Assembly: GCA_017938785.1 (NCBI GenBank)
Contig: JAGBAU010000100.1
Location: forward strand, 1 to 7,580
Reading direction: 5' to 3'
From: Clostridia bacterium
GTDB taxonomy: Bacteria; Bacillota_A; Clostridia; Christensenellales; Aristaeellaceae
Length of the DNA: 7,580 nt
The position numbers and the translations under genes were made by a program. This document shows, piece after piece, positions 1 to 5,212 of this stretch (position 1 is its first letter; each line of letters opens with the position of its first letter). The notes under the pieces were generated by a model. That model saw nothing but the letters and a program-made list of their open reading frames with translations. It was not told where the DNA came from and made no database searches.

Positions 1-1
1 A

Positions 2-172
2 ACCGGCAACATCAAGCTGCCCGAAGGCGTTGAGATGGTAATGCCTGGCGACAACATCGACATGGAGATCACCCTGATCACCCCCATCGCTTGCGAAGAA
101 GGTCTGCGTTTCGCTATCCGCGAAGGCGGCCGTACCGTAGGCTCCGGCGTTGTTACCAAGATCCTGGGCTAA
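2..172 (+). CDS. tuf: Elongation factor Tu, C-terminal fragment (5' end outside window)
   Basis: This is the last 56 codons of EF-Tu, the GTPase that carries aminoacyl-tRNA to the ribosome in the cytoplasm. The reading frame is open from base 2 and stops at TAA 170-172. The visible protein is part of the C-terminal beta-barrel (domain 3). It includes the very conserved stretches VEMVMPGDN and [14 protein letters not shown] and ends in the typical VxKxLG. The nucleotide-binding domain lies outside the window. A strong terminator follows 45 bases after the stop, so tuf is the last gene of its unit. The codons are those of a highly expressed gene. Identification is essentially certain because this tail is nearly invariant in bacteria. 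Confidence 0.97.
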   Translation, partial: TGNIKLPEGVEMVMPGDNIDMEITLITPIACEEGLRFAIREGGRTVGSGVVTKILG

Positions 173-216
173 GCAGCGAGGCGCTGCGGCCTGTGGCCTG
201 ACGGCGCTTTAGCGAT

Positions 217-260
217 GAATCCCTGCCCCGTATGTTGGGCAGGGATTCTTTGTTTCTTTT
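217..260 (+). terminator. Intrinsic terminator of tuf
   Basis: A perfect 12-bp stem (217-228 with 237-248, GAATCCCTGCCC and its complement) encloses an 8-base loop. It is followed by a T-rich tract at 249-260. It begins 45 bases after the tuf stop and should end most transcription from tuf. Confidence 0.9.
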
Positions 261-263
261 CTA

Positions 264-368
264 TATAATCCTTTGAGACACGTTCGCCCCGGCCCCCATT
301 GGTTCGAGGGCCCGGGGCTGTCCTTTGGCATTTGTGGCGAATCCTTAATGGGTTCGCTCTTTTCTTTT
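264..368 (+). promoter_or_regulatory. Structured leader with a second terminator-like hairpin (possible attenuator or small RNA)
   Basis: A TATAAT hexamer lies at 264-269 with no convincing -35 box. It is followed by a G+C-rich hairpin (GCCCCGG 286-292 with CCGGGGC 312-318). A second hairpin follows: 337-344 pairs with 350-357 (8 pairs, one of them T-G) around the loop TTAAT, and is followed by CTCTTTTCTTTT. The second hairpin has the form of an intrinsic terminator. The loop of the first hairpin (GGTTCG, 301-306) resembles the 3' arm of the second (GGGTTCG, 350-356), so it could pair with the 5' arm at 338-344 and compete with termination. It could equally be a backup terminator for tuf, or a small RNA of about 90 nt. 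I recognise no known riboswitch class. Confidence 0.4.
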
Positions 369-379
369 GGTCGGAAAGA

Positions 380-388
380 TGATATAAT
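380..388 (+). promoter_or_regulatory. Extended -10 promoter of the MBOAT-murB-whiA operon
   Basis: TGATATAAT at 380-388 is a perfect extended -10 (TGn plus TATAAT at 383-388). The best -35 at 17-bp spacing (TTTTCT, 360-365) is weak, which is common for extended -10 promoters. A start near 395 would give a leader of about 54 bases before the ATG at 449. It lies downstream of the terminator-like hairpin at 337-368, so it escapes any attenuation there. Confidence 0.65.
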
Positions 389-448
389 ATATCTTGTGAA
401 ATTGTGCGGTTTTGAAAGCCTTTCGCATAAACTACAAAGGAGAATACC

Positions 449-1861
449 ATGGTCTTTTCCAGCAACGTATTTCTTTATTTCTTTCTGACCTTTGTGCTGG
501 TTGGATATGCCATCCTGCACCGCTGGCGCAAGTGGAGCAACCTGTTTTTGACCTTCGCCTCCCTGGGCTTCTATGCATGGGGTCAGCCGGGCTTCGTGTT
601 CGTGATGATCGCTTCCATCGCCATCAACTGGCTGCTGGCGCTGTGGATTGATAAGGAGAAGCAGAAGCCGGGCAAGGGCCGCGCCAAAACGGCGCTGACG
701 CTGGCGGTTGTGATGAACCTGGGCCTGCTGGGCGTATTCAAGTATCTTACCTGGCTGCTGGACAATGTGAACAGCTGGTTCAACCTGTCCTTCCCGGTTC
801 CGGAGATCGTGCTGCCCATCGGCATTTCTTTCTTCACCTTCCAGGCCATGAGCTACGTCATCGACGTCTACCGCGATGACGGCAAGGTACAGAAGAACTT
901 CTTTAACGTCTGCCTGTACGTTTCCTTCTTCCCCCAGCTGATCGCGGGTCCCATCGTGCGCTACCAGACGGTTGCGAATGAGATCGAGGGCCGCGTGGAG
1001 AACAGGGAAGACTTCGTGGCCGGCGTGCACCGCTTCCTGGTGGGCTTCTGCAAGAAGATATTGCTTGCCAACAACCTGGGCCTGCTGGTGGATACCTTCT
1101 TCGGCCTGGACCGTGCGAACCTGTCCGTGGGCGGCGCATGGATTGCGGCGGCTGCCTACCTGATGCAGGTTTACTACGATTTCTCCGGTTATTCCGATAT
1201 GGCCATCGGCCTTGGCCGCATGTTCGGCTTCCACTTCCTGGAGAACTTCCGCTATCCCTTTATCGCCAAGTCCGTTGGCGGCTTCTGGCGCAGATGGCAC
1301 ATCTCCATGACCAGCTGGTTCCAGGATTACCTGTACATCCCGCTGGGCGGCAGCCGCGTGAAGACGCCTCGCCTGCTGTTCAACATGTTCATGGTCTGGT
1401 TCTGCACCGGCCTGTGGCACGGCGCGGCATGGACCTATGTGCTCTGGGGCCTGGGCTTCTTCGTGGTGCTGGTGATTGAACGCTTTACGGGCCTGGGCAA
1501 GTGGATGGAGAAGCATCCCGTGGGCCATGTCTATGCGATGATCATGGTTGTGTTCTTCACGGTGATGATCCGCTGCGACAACCTGCCCCACGCCTGGAGC
1601 ATGTATGGCTCCCTGCTGGGCATCAGCGGCGCGCCTGCATGGAACAGCGTGACCGGCGCTCTGTGCCGCGAATACGGCCAGTTCTTCCTGGTTGCCCTGA
1701 TTGCCGGCCTGCCTGTGCGCGATTTCATCGTGGATAAGCTCCACGTGAATGACAGCCTGGTGCGCATCGTCGGCGCTGTGGCGCTGGTGGCGCTCACCGC
1801 GCTGGCCATCAGCTACATCGCTGTGGGCGGCTACAATCCGTTTATCTACTTCAACTTCTGA
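449..1861 (+). CDS. MBOAT-family membrane-bound O-acyltransferase (AlgI/DltB/PatA-like)
   Basis: The 470-residue product is an integral membrane protein of the MBOAT family. These enzymes pass acyl groups (often acetyl) across or within the membrane to exopolysaccharide, peptidoglycan or teichoic acid. Hydrophobic segments run from residue 7 to the C-terminus. Family signatures are LPIGISFFTFQ (122-132), the YYDFSGYSDMAIG block (242-254), the FRYPF...FWRRWHISMTSW block (267-290, with His284) and TGLWHGAAW (320-328) with the expected catalytic His324. It ends in FIYFNF, a common end in clostridial members. The start is set by AAAGGAG (436-442), 6 bases before the ATG. Length is normal. It is the first gene of the unit and lies 16 bases ahead of murB. 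No AlgJ/AlgX/DltD-type partner is next to it, so the acceptor cannot be named; a cell-wall target is only suggested by murB. Confidence 0.92.
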   Translation: MVFSSNVFLYFFLTFVLVGYAILHRWRKWSNLFLTFASLGFYAWGQPGFVFVMIASIAINWLLALWIDKEKQKPGKGRAKTALTLAVVMNLGLLGVFKYLTWLLDNVNSWFNLSFPVPEIVLPIGISFFTFQAMSYVIDVYRDDGKVQKNFFNVCLYVSFFPQLIAGPIVRYQTVANEIEGRVENREDFVAGVHRFLVGFCKKILLANNLGLLVDTFFGLDRANLSVGGAWIAAAAYLMQVYYDFSGYSDMAIGLGRMFGFHFLENFRYPFIAKSVGGFWRRWHISMTSWFQDYLYIPLGGSRVKTPRLLFNMFMVWFCTGLWHGAAWTYVLWGLGFFVVLVIERFTGLGKWMEKHPVGHVYAMIMVVFFTVMIRCDNLPHAWSMYGSLLGISGAPAWNSVTGALCREYGQFFLVALIAGLPVRDFIVDKLHVNDSLVRIVGAVALVALTALAISYIAVGGYNPFIYFNF

Positions 1862-1877
1862 TTTAAGGGTGAAATGA

Positions 1878-2780
1878 ATGCATAAACTTGCTGATACGCT
1901 GCGCGGGCTCTACCCGGAACGCTTCCTGGAGAATGAGCCCATGTCCCGGCATACCACCTTCCGCGTGGGCGGCCCGGCGGAGATGATGTTCTTCCCGGCC
2001 AGCGCACAGGAATTGATCGAGGCCATGAACCTCGCCCGTGAGGTGGGCGTGCAGACCTGCGTGGTGGGCAACGGCTCCAACCTGCTGGTTGCAGACGGCG
2101 GCCTGAAGGGTCTGGTGATCGTTCTGGGCGAGCACTTCTCCGAGGTGCGCGTGGAGGGAACGAAGCTGCATGCCCAGGCGGGCGTGCTGCTCTCCAAGAC
2201 GGCTGCGGTCGCCCAGGAGGCGGGACTTTCCGGCCTGGAATTCGCCAGCGGCATCCCCGGAACCCTGGGCGGCGGCTGCGCCATGAACGCGGGCGCATAC
2301 GGCGGCCAGATGTCCGATGTGCTGGAGAGCGCGGAGGTGCTGCTCGGCGGCGAGGTGAAAACCCTCAGCCGTGAGGAGCTGCAGATGGGCTACCGTACCA
2401 CCCTGCCCCTGCGGGAGGGCGGCATCGTGCTCAGCGCAACCTTCCGGCTCCGTGAGGACGACAAGGAAGCAATCCATGAGCGGATGCGCGATCTGAACGC
2501 CCGCAGGCGCGATAAGCAGCCGCTGAACATGCCCAGCGCAGGCTCCACCTTCAAGAGGCCCGAGGGTCACTTTGCAGGCGCACTGATCGAGGGCTGCGGA
2601 CTGAAGGGCTGCACCATCGGCGGCGCACAGGTAAGCGAAAAGCATGCCGGCTTCGTGGTGAACACCGGTTCGGCCACCGCACGGGATATCCTAGATCTGA
2701 TCGCGCATATCCAGCGCGTGGTGAAGCAGGAGACCGGCGTGGACCTGGAACCGGAAGTGAAGATGATGGGGGAAGGCTAA
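1878..2780 (+). CDS. murB: UDP-N-acetylenolpyruvoylglucosamine reductase
   Basis: MurB is the cytoplasmic FAD enzyme that uses NADPH to reduce UDP-GlcNAc-enolpyruvate to UDP-MurNAc, the second committed step of peptidoglycan synthesis. The 300-residue protein has the FAD-binding half first (TTFRVGGPAE 26-35, VVGNGSNLLV 62-71, GIPGTLGGGCAMNAGAYGG 125-143). The substrate domain follows (GYRTT 171-175, PSAGSTFKRP 219-228) and the C-terminal LEPEV is at 290-294. By analogy with E. coli MurB, Arg173, Ser223 (proton donor) and Glu293 are the likely catalytic residues. Length and motifs fit the short type II enzymes of Gram-positive bacteria. AAGGGTG (1865-1871) precedes the ATG; the ATG at 1874 reaches a stop after three codons. 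The TAA stop directly abuts the whiA ATG, so the two are probably translationally coupled. Confidence 0.97.
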   Translation: MHKLADTLRGLYPERFLENEPMSRHTTFRVGGPAEMMFFPASAQELIEAMNLAREVGVQTCVVGNGSNLLVADGGLKGLVIVLGEHFSEVRVEGTKLHAQAGVLLSKTAAVAQEAGLSGLEFASGIPGTLGGGCAMNAGAYGGQMSDVLESAEVLLGGEVKTLSREELQMGYRTTLPLREGGIVLSATFRLREDDKEAIHERMRDLNARRRDKQPLNMPSAGSTFKRPEGHFAGALIEGCGLKGCTIGGAQVSEKHAGFVVNTGSATARDILDLIAHIQRVVKQETGVDLEPEVKMMGEG

Positions 2781-3743
2781 ATGTCCTTTGCTTCGAATAC
2801 GCGCGCCGAAATGGCGCGCGAACTTTGTACGGATAAGTGCTGCGCCCGGGCGGAGCTGGCGGCTGCGCTGCTGGCATCGGGAGGCATTTCCTTCCGCTTC
2901 GGCAGCGATCCCAGCTATGCCCTGTCGGTCACCACGGCGGAGGCGGCTGTGGTGCGCCATTATTTCCAGATGGTGAAGCGCCACTTCGGCGTGACCGCCC
3001 AGATTCGTACCCTGCGCGGCAATTCCCTGGGCGGCGCGACCCGATACCAGCTGGTGATTCCGGAAGAGGATTCCCTGATGCTGATGACCGAAACCGGCCT
3101 TTATGATCCCGAGGCCCTGTTCGGCATTCGCCAGGTTCCGGCAGACGAAATCACCCAGTACGCCTGCTGCAAGAAGAATTTCATCAAGAGCGCATTCATG
3201 ATCAGCGGAGGCATGGCCAACCCGGAGATTGAATATCATATTGAGATCGCCGCGCCCAGCGAAGAATTTGCTGATTTTGTTATAAAATGCCTCAATTATT
3301 ATGAGATTCCTGCAAAAAAGACGTGCAGAAAATCGAAATATGTGATATACTTGAAAAGAAGCGATGATGTTTCCGATATGCTGACGTTAATGGGAGCATC
3401 GCAGGCTGTGCTGACGCTGCAGAACGTGCGCATCAAGAAGGATGTGAGCAACCGGGTCAACCGGCAGCTGAACTGCGATAACTCCAACATCAACCGGGTC
3501 ATGGAAACCGCGCTTTTGCAGATCGAGGATATACGCTACATAGACAGCGAGCTTGGCCTGGACAAGCTGCCCGCGCCCCTGCGTGATATTGCGGAGGTGC
3601 GGCTGAACAATGCAGCGACCTCGCTGGCGGGACTGGGGGAAATCCTCACGCCGCCCATCGGCAAATCAGGTGTGAATGCACGTCTGCGCAAGATTTCTGA
3701 AATTGCGAATAAGCTGCGCAGCGGTGAAAATCTGGAACTGTGA
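2781..3743 (+). CDS. whiA: DNA-binding regulator WhiA
   Basis: WhiA combines a degenerate LAGLIDADG homing-endonuclease fold with a C-terminal helix-turn-helix. It controls sporulation genes in Streptomyces and affects division and chromosome segregation in Bacillus. In this 320-residue protein the N-terminal domain spans about 15-105. The endonuclease-like core is about 110-205, with CCKKNFIKSAFM (129-140), GGMANP (143-148) and YHIEI (152-156). The C-terminal region has VNRQLNCDNSNINR (226-239), LQIEDI (246-251) and the hallmark PPIGKSGVNARLRKI (291-305), where the usual NHR reads NAR. GGAAGG (2771-2776) inside the end of murB serves as ribosome binding site. Bases 3301-3360 are strikingly A+T-rich for this window (19 of 60 G+C) and hold an extended -10-like box (3343-3351). 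Neither rapZ nor yvcK accompanies the gene. Confidence 0.95.
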   Translation: MSFASNTRAEMARELCTDKCCARAELAAALLASGGISFRFGSDPSYALSVTTAEAAVVRHYFQMVKRHFGVTAQIRTLRGNSLGGATRYQLVIPEEDSLMLMTETGLYDPEALFGIRQVPADEITQYACCKKNFIKSAFMISGGMANPEIEYHIEIAAPSEEFADFVIKCLNYYEIPAKKTCRKSKYVIYLKRSDDVSDMLTLMGASQAVLTLQNVRIKKDVSNRVNRQLNCDNSNINRVMETALLQIEDIRYIDSELGLDKLPAPLRDIAEVRLNNAATSLAGLGEILTPPIGKSGVNARLRKISEIANKLRSGENLEL

Positions 3744-3755
3744 GAGGGATCGACC

Positions 3756-4013
3756 ATGCTGAAAATGGAAACTGTGTTTGGAGCAAGCGGCGGAGTGACG
3801 CCGGATTTTGCGGCGCTGCTGGCCCAGAGGGCGTCGAAGTTTGCATCGCCCGTGTACCTTGAGTGCGGCAGCACGCTTCTGAGCGTGGAGTCGCTGATCG
3901 GCATCCTGGCCATGGACCTGCGCAAGGGCGCAAAGCTGACCGTTTCGGCGGATGGCGCGGATGAGGCTGAGGCGGTGGAGTGCATCTGCAGCCTGCTGCG
4001 CGAGGGCGCCTGA
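3756..4013 (+). CDS. HPr-fold protein of Crh type, lacking the phosphorylatable histidine
   Basis: The 85-residue protein aligns without gaps to B. subtilis HPr, as recalled: ALLAQRASKF (20-29), LE (35-36), SVESLIGILAM (43-53), KGAKLTVSADGADEAEA (56-72). HPr passes phosphate from Enzyme I to sugar permeases through His15. Here the site reads GGVTPDFA instead of (T/S)GxHARPA, so His15 is Thr15, Arg17 is Asp17 and Pro18 is Phe18; transport phosphorylation should be impossible. Ser46, the HPrK target, is kept with a hydrophobic neighbour pair (Leu47, Ile48). This matches the logic of Crh, where position 15 is Gln and the Ser-phosphorylated form works with CcpA. Crh is also encoded after whiA in Bacillus. 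GAGAGGG lies just upstream, 12 bases separate it from whiA, and a terminator follows. The regulatory role is inferred; fold assignment is firm. Confidence 0.85.
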   Translation: MLKMETVFGASGGVTPDFAALLAQRASKFASPVYLECGSTLLSVESLIGILAMDLRKGAKLTVSADGADEAEAVECICSLLREGA

Positions 4014-4017
4014 ACAT

Positions 4018-4059
4018 ACAATAAAAGCACCCGGCTTGATAGCCGGGTGCTTTTATTGT
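4018..4059. terminator. Bidirectional terminator shared by the two convergent units
   Basis: A perfect 19-bp inverted repeat (4018-4036 with 4041-4059) surrounds a 4-base loop. The inner ten pairs (GCACCCGGCT) are G+C-rich. The outer part gives AAAA on the left and TTTT on the right, so a T-tract follows the hairpin in both directions. It starts 5 bases after the stop of the HPr-like gene. On the - strand it contains the stop and last codons of the Noc/ParB-family gene. Confidence 0.92.
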
Positions 4060-4856
4060 TGGGCAGGGCGGATGGTGATGATGACCTCGCACAAATCCTC
4101 CCGGGTTTCCACCCGGCTCGATACCGGTACGCCGATCTTGCGCAGCTGGCGCACGGTGTCCCGCAGGGCGTTGATCACCAGCCGGTTATCTCGGATCAGG
4201 GGATTGGGCTTTGCCCTGGCGGGCTTCTGCTCCTTGGGAAGCTGATCGATCAGGCCCTCCAGCTGGCGCACGCTCAGCTGTTCATCGGCGGTGCGGCGGG
4301 CATAGGCGAGCTGTGCCTGGGCGTCGGGGAGGCGCAGCAGGGCCCGGGCGTGGCGTTCGCTGAGCTTGTGTTCCCGGATGAAGGCGCGCAGTTCCCGGCT
4401 GAGCTGCAATAGCCGCAGCAGGTTTGCCAGCGCCGAGGGGCTCTTGCCCAGGCTCGCCGCCAGCTCCTCCTGGGTGAGGCCGTGGTCGCGCAGGATGCGC
4501 CGGCAGGCTTCGGCTTCGTCCAGGAAGTGCAAATCCTCCCGCTGCAGGTTTTCGATGAGCCCCACCAGCGCGCAGTCCGTGTCCGGCGCAGCGGAGATGA
4601 TGGCGTCGCCGTGGGTCCAGCCCAGCAGCTCCATGGCCCGCAGCCGGCGTTCCCCGGCGATGAGCTCATAGCCGTCTTCACGGCGGCGCACCAGCAGCGG
4701 GCTGAGCAGACCGAAGCGGCGTATGGAATCTGCAAGGGCGCGCAGCTCCTCTTCGTTGAAGCAGCGGCGGGGCTGGTAGGGGCTGGGGGAAATGTCCTCG
4801 AGCGCCAGGCGGCAGACCCGGCGGTCGTTGGCGGTGCGGATGGAAAATGCGGCCAT
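4053..4856 (-). CDS. ParB/Noc-family CTP-dependent DNA clamp, probably Noc-like
   Basis: This family loads on palindromic DNA sites and spreads as CTP-bound clamps for chromosome segregation (ParB/Spo0J) or nucleoid occlusion (Noc). The 267-residue protein has the N-terminal CTPase domain with YQPRR (27-31), ELIAGERRLRA (64-74) and ENLQRE (102-107). A helix-turn-helix follows (LTQEELAASLGKSPSALANLLRLLQL region, 127-152), then SERHARALL (166-174). The C-terminal dimer domain, IRDNRLVINALRDTVRQL (221-238) to EVIITI (257-262), resembles Noc more than Spo0J. DNA-specificity positions are neither standard ParB nor Noc (see findings). Only about 20 residues precede the core, without an obvious amphipathic membrane helix. 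AGGAGG (4861-4866) sets the ATG start. No parA is adjacent and no gidB is in view. Family is certain; the Noc-versus-ParB choice is moderate. Confidence 0.88.
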   Translation of the reverse strand: MAAFSIRTANDRRVCRLALEDISPSPYQPRRCFNEEELRALADSIRRFGLLSPLLVRRREDGYELIAGERRLRAMELLGWTHGDAIISAAPDTDCALVGLIENLQREDLHFLDEAEACRRILRDHGLTQEELAASLGKSPSALANLLRLLQLSRELRAFIREHKLSERHARALLRLPDAQAQLAYARRTADEQLSVRQLEGLIDQLPKEQKPARAKPNPLIRDNRLVINALRDTVRQLRKIGVPVSSRVETREDLCEVIITIRPAQQ

Positions 4857-4864
4857 GTGCCCTC

Positions 4865-4891
4865 CTGCGTGGAAAACTTACGCAGATTATA
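4865..4891 (-). promoter_or_regulatory. Probable promoter -10 and inverted repeat ahead of the Noc/ParB-family gene
   Basis: TATAAT on the - strand occupies 4886-4891; no good -35 is seen at 16-18 bp. Just downstream, CTGCGT and ACGCAG (4865-4870 and 4880-4885) form a 6-bp inverted repeat. It straddles the predicted start of transcription and touches the AGGAGG ribosome binding site. It could be an operator or a small hairpin over the ribosome binding site. Confidence 0.45.
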
Positions 4892-4917
4892 TATTCGTTT
4901 GTTTGGAAAATATCCTG

Positions 4918-4947
4918 AAAAACAAAAAAGAGCATCCGTAGATGCTC
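4918..4947 (-). terminator. Intrinsic terminator of the 6S RNA candidate
   Basis: Read on the - strand, GAGCATC and GATGCTC (7 bp, 4930-4947, 4-base loop) are followed by TTTTTTGTTTTT (4918-4929). It separates the RNA upstream from the Noc/ParB-family gene, whose own -10 lies further on. It shows that something on the - strand is transcribed between 4950 and 5165. Confidence 0.88.
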
Positions 4948-5130
4948 AAAATATCCCGTAAGTGCCGTCTGCCTATGCTTTTTCACCCGCCTCTCAGGCA
5001 GGGCGGAGACCTGCGACTGCTTACTGCCTTCCCCTGGCGAAATCGGGGGCCTGACATCTGCATACCGACCCGGAATCCTTTTTTGAATCTGTGGGTAAAA
5101 GCACAAACTAACGCACACCCCAGGATACCA
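4948..5130 (-). ncRNA. ssrS: 6S RNA candidate (RNA polymerase-binding regulatory RNA)
   Basis: The roughly 356-base gap between the phosphoesterase and Noc/ParB genes carries no credible protein gene. It does hold a promoter, a foldable core of about 180 nt and a terminator. The ends pair: TATCCTG (5121-5127) with CGGGATA (4952-4958), then after a small irregularity GTGC (5113-5116) with GCAC (4962-4965). An open bubble follows (9 bases at 5104-5112, 10 bases at 4966-4975). Next TGCTTTT (5097-5103) pairs with AAAAGCA (4976-4982) and CCC (5093-5095) with GGG (4986-4988). The apex has a hairpin at 5026-5050. Closing stem, large central bubble and long apical arm at this length are the 6S RNA design, in which the bubble mimics an open promoter and traps sigma-A RNA polymerase. 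The 5' strand TCCTGGGGTGTGCGTTAG resembles 6S sequences as I remember them. An unrelated structured RNA is the alternative. Confidence 0.7.
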
Positions 5131-5167
5131 TCAAAACCGATGCGGGGCTTTCGCCGCCGACAATCTA

Positions 5168-5196
5168 ATTATATGCCTGCAAAAAGTGAAAGTCAA
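5168..5196 (-). promoter_or_regulatory. Near-consensus sigma-A promoter of the 6S RNA candidate
   Basis: On the - strand TTGACT (5191-5196) and TATAAT (5168-5173) are exactly 17 bp apart. Transcription should start near 5161, about 34 bases before the paired core, leaving a short 5' extension. It begins only 16 bases after the phosphoesterase stop, with no terminator between, so read-through from the upstream genes may add to it. The -35 lies inside a 13-bp palindrome (5192-5204). Confidence 0.85.
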
Positions 5197-5212
5197 GACT
5201 TGACAAGCCCTT

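Noticed and set aside
181..207. G+C-rich small inverted repeats (GGCC and GCGC) just after tuf
   Set aside because: Arms of only four bases without a T-tract; the real terminator follows at 217-260.
298..312. tRNA T-arm-like GGTTCGA in the tuf-MBOAT spacer
   Set aside because: No acceptor stem, D arm or anticodon arm can be built around it.
209..1744. Long antisense open frame of 511 codons opposite the MBOAT gene
   Set aside because: It is the mirror of a G+C-rich gene with clear family motifs; its product is rich in His, Gln, Ala and Glu without recognisable domains, and no ribosome binding site or promoter fits.
1863..2645. Antisense open frame of 260 codons opposite murB
   Set aside because: Fully inside a certain gene, low-complexity composition, no motifs; a codon-bias shadow.
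2691..3239. Antisense open frame across the murB-whiA junction
   Set aside because: Shadow of two well-identified coding sequences, with no initiation signals.
4678..5118. - strand open frame running through the 6S candidate into the Noc/ParB gene
   Set aside because: It crosses a terminator and a structured RNA and ends out of frame inside the Noc/ParB gene; no domain is recognisable.
4948..5130. Cobalamin or TPP riboswitch, or SRP RNA
   Set aside because: Fragments such as GAAGGCAG and CTGAGAGG recall these families, but the conserved cores are absent and the element has its own terminator ahead of an unrelated gene with its own -10.
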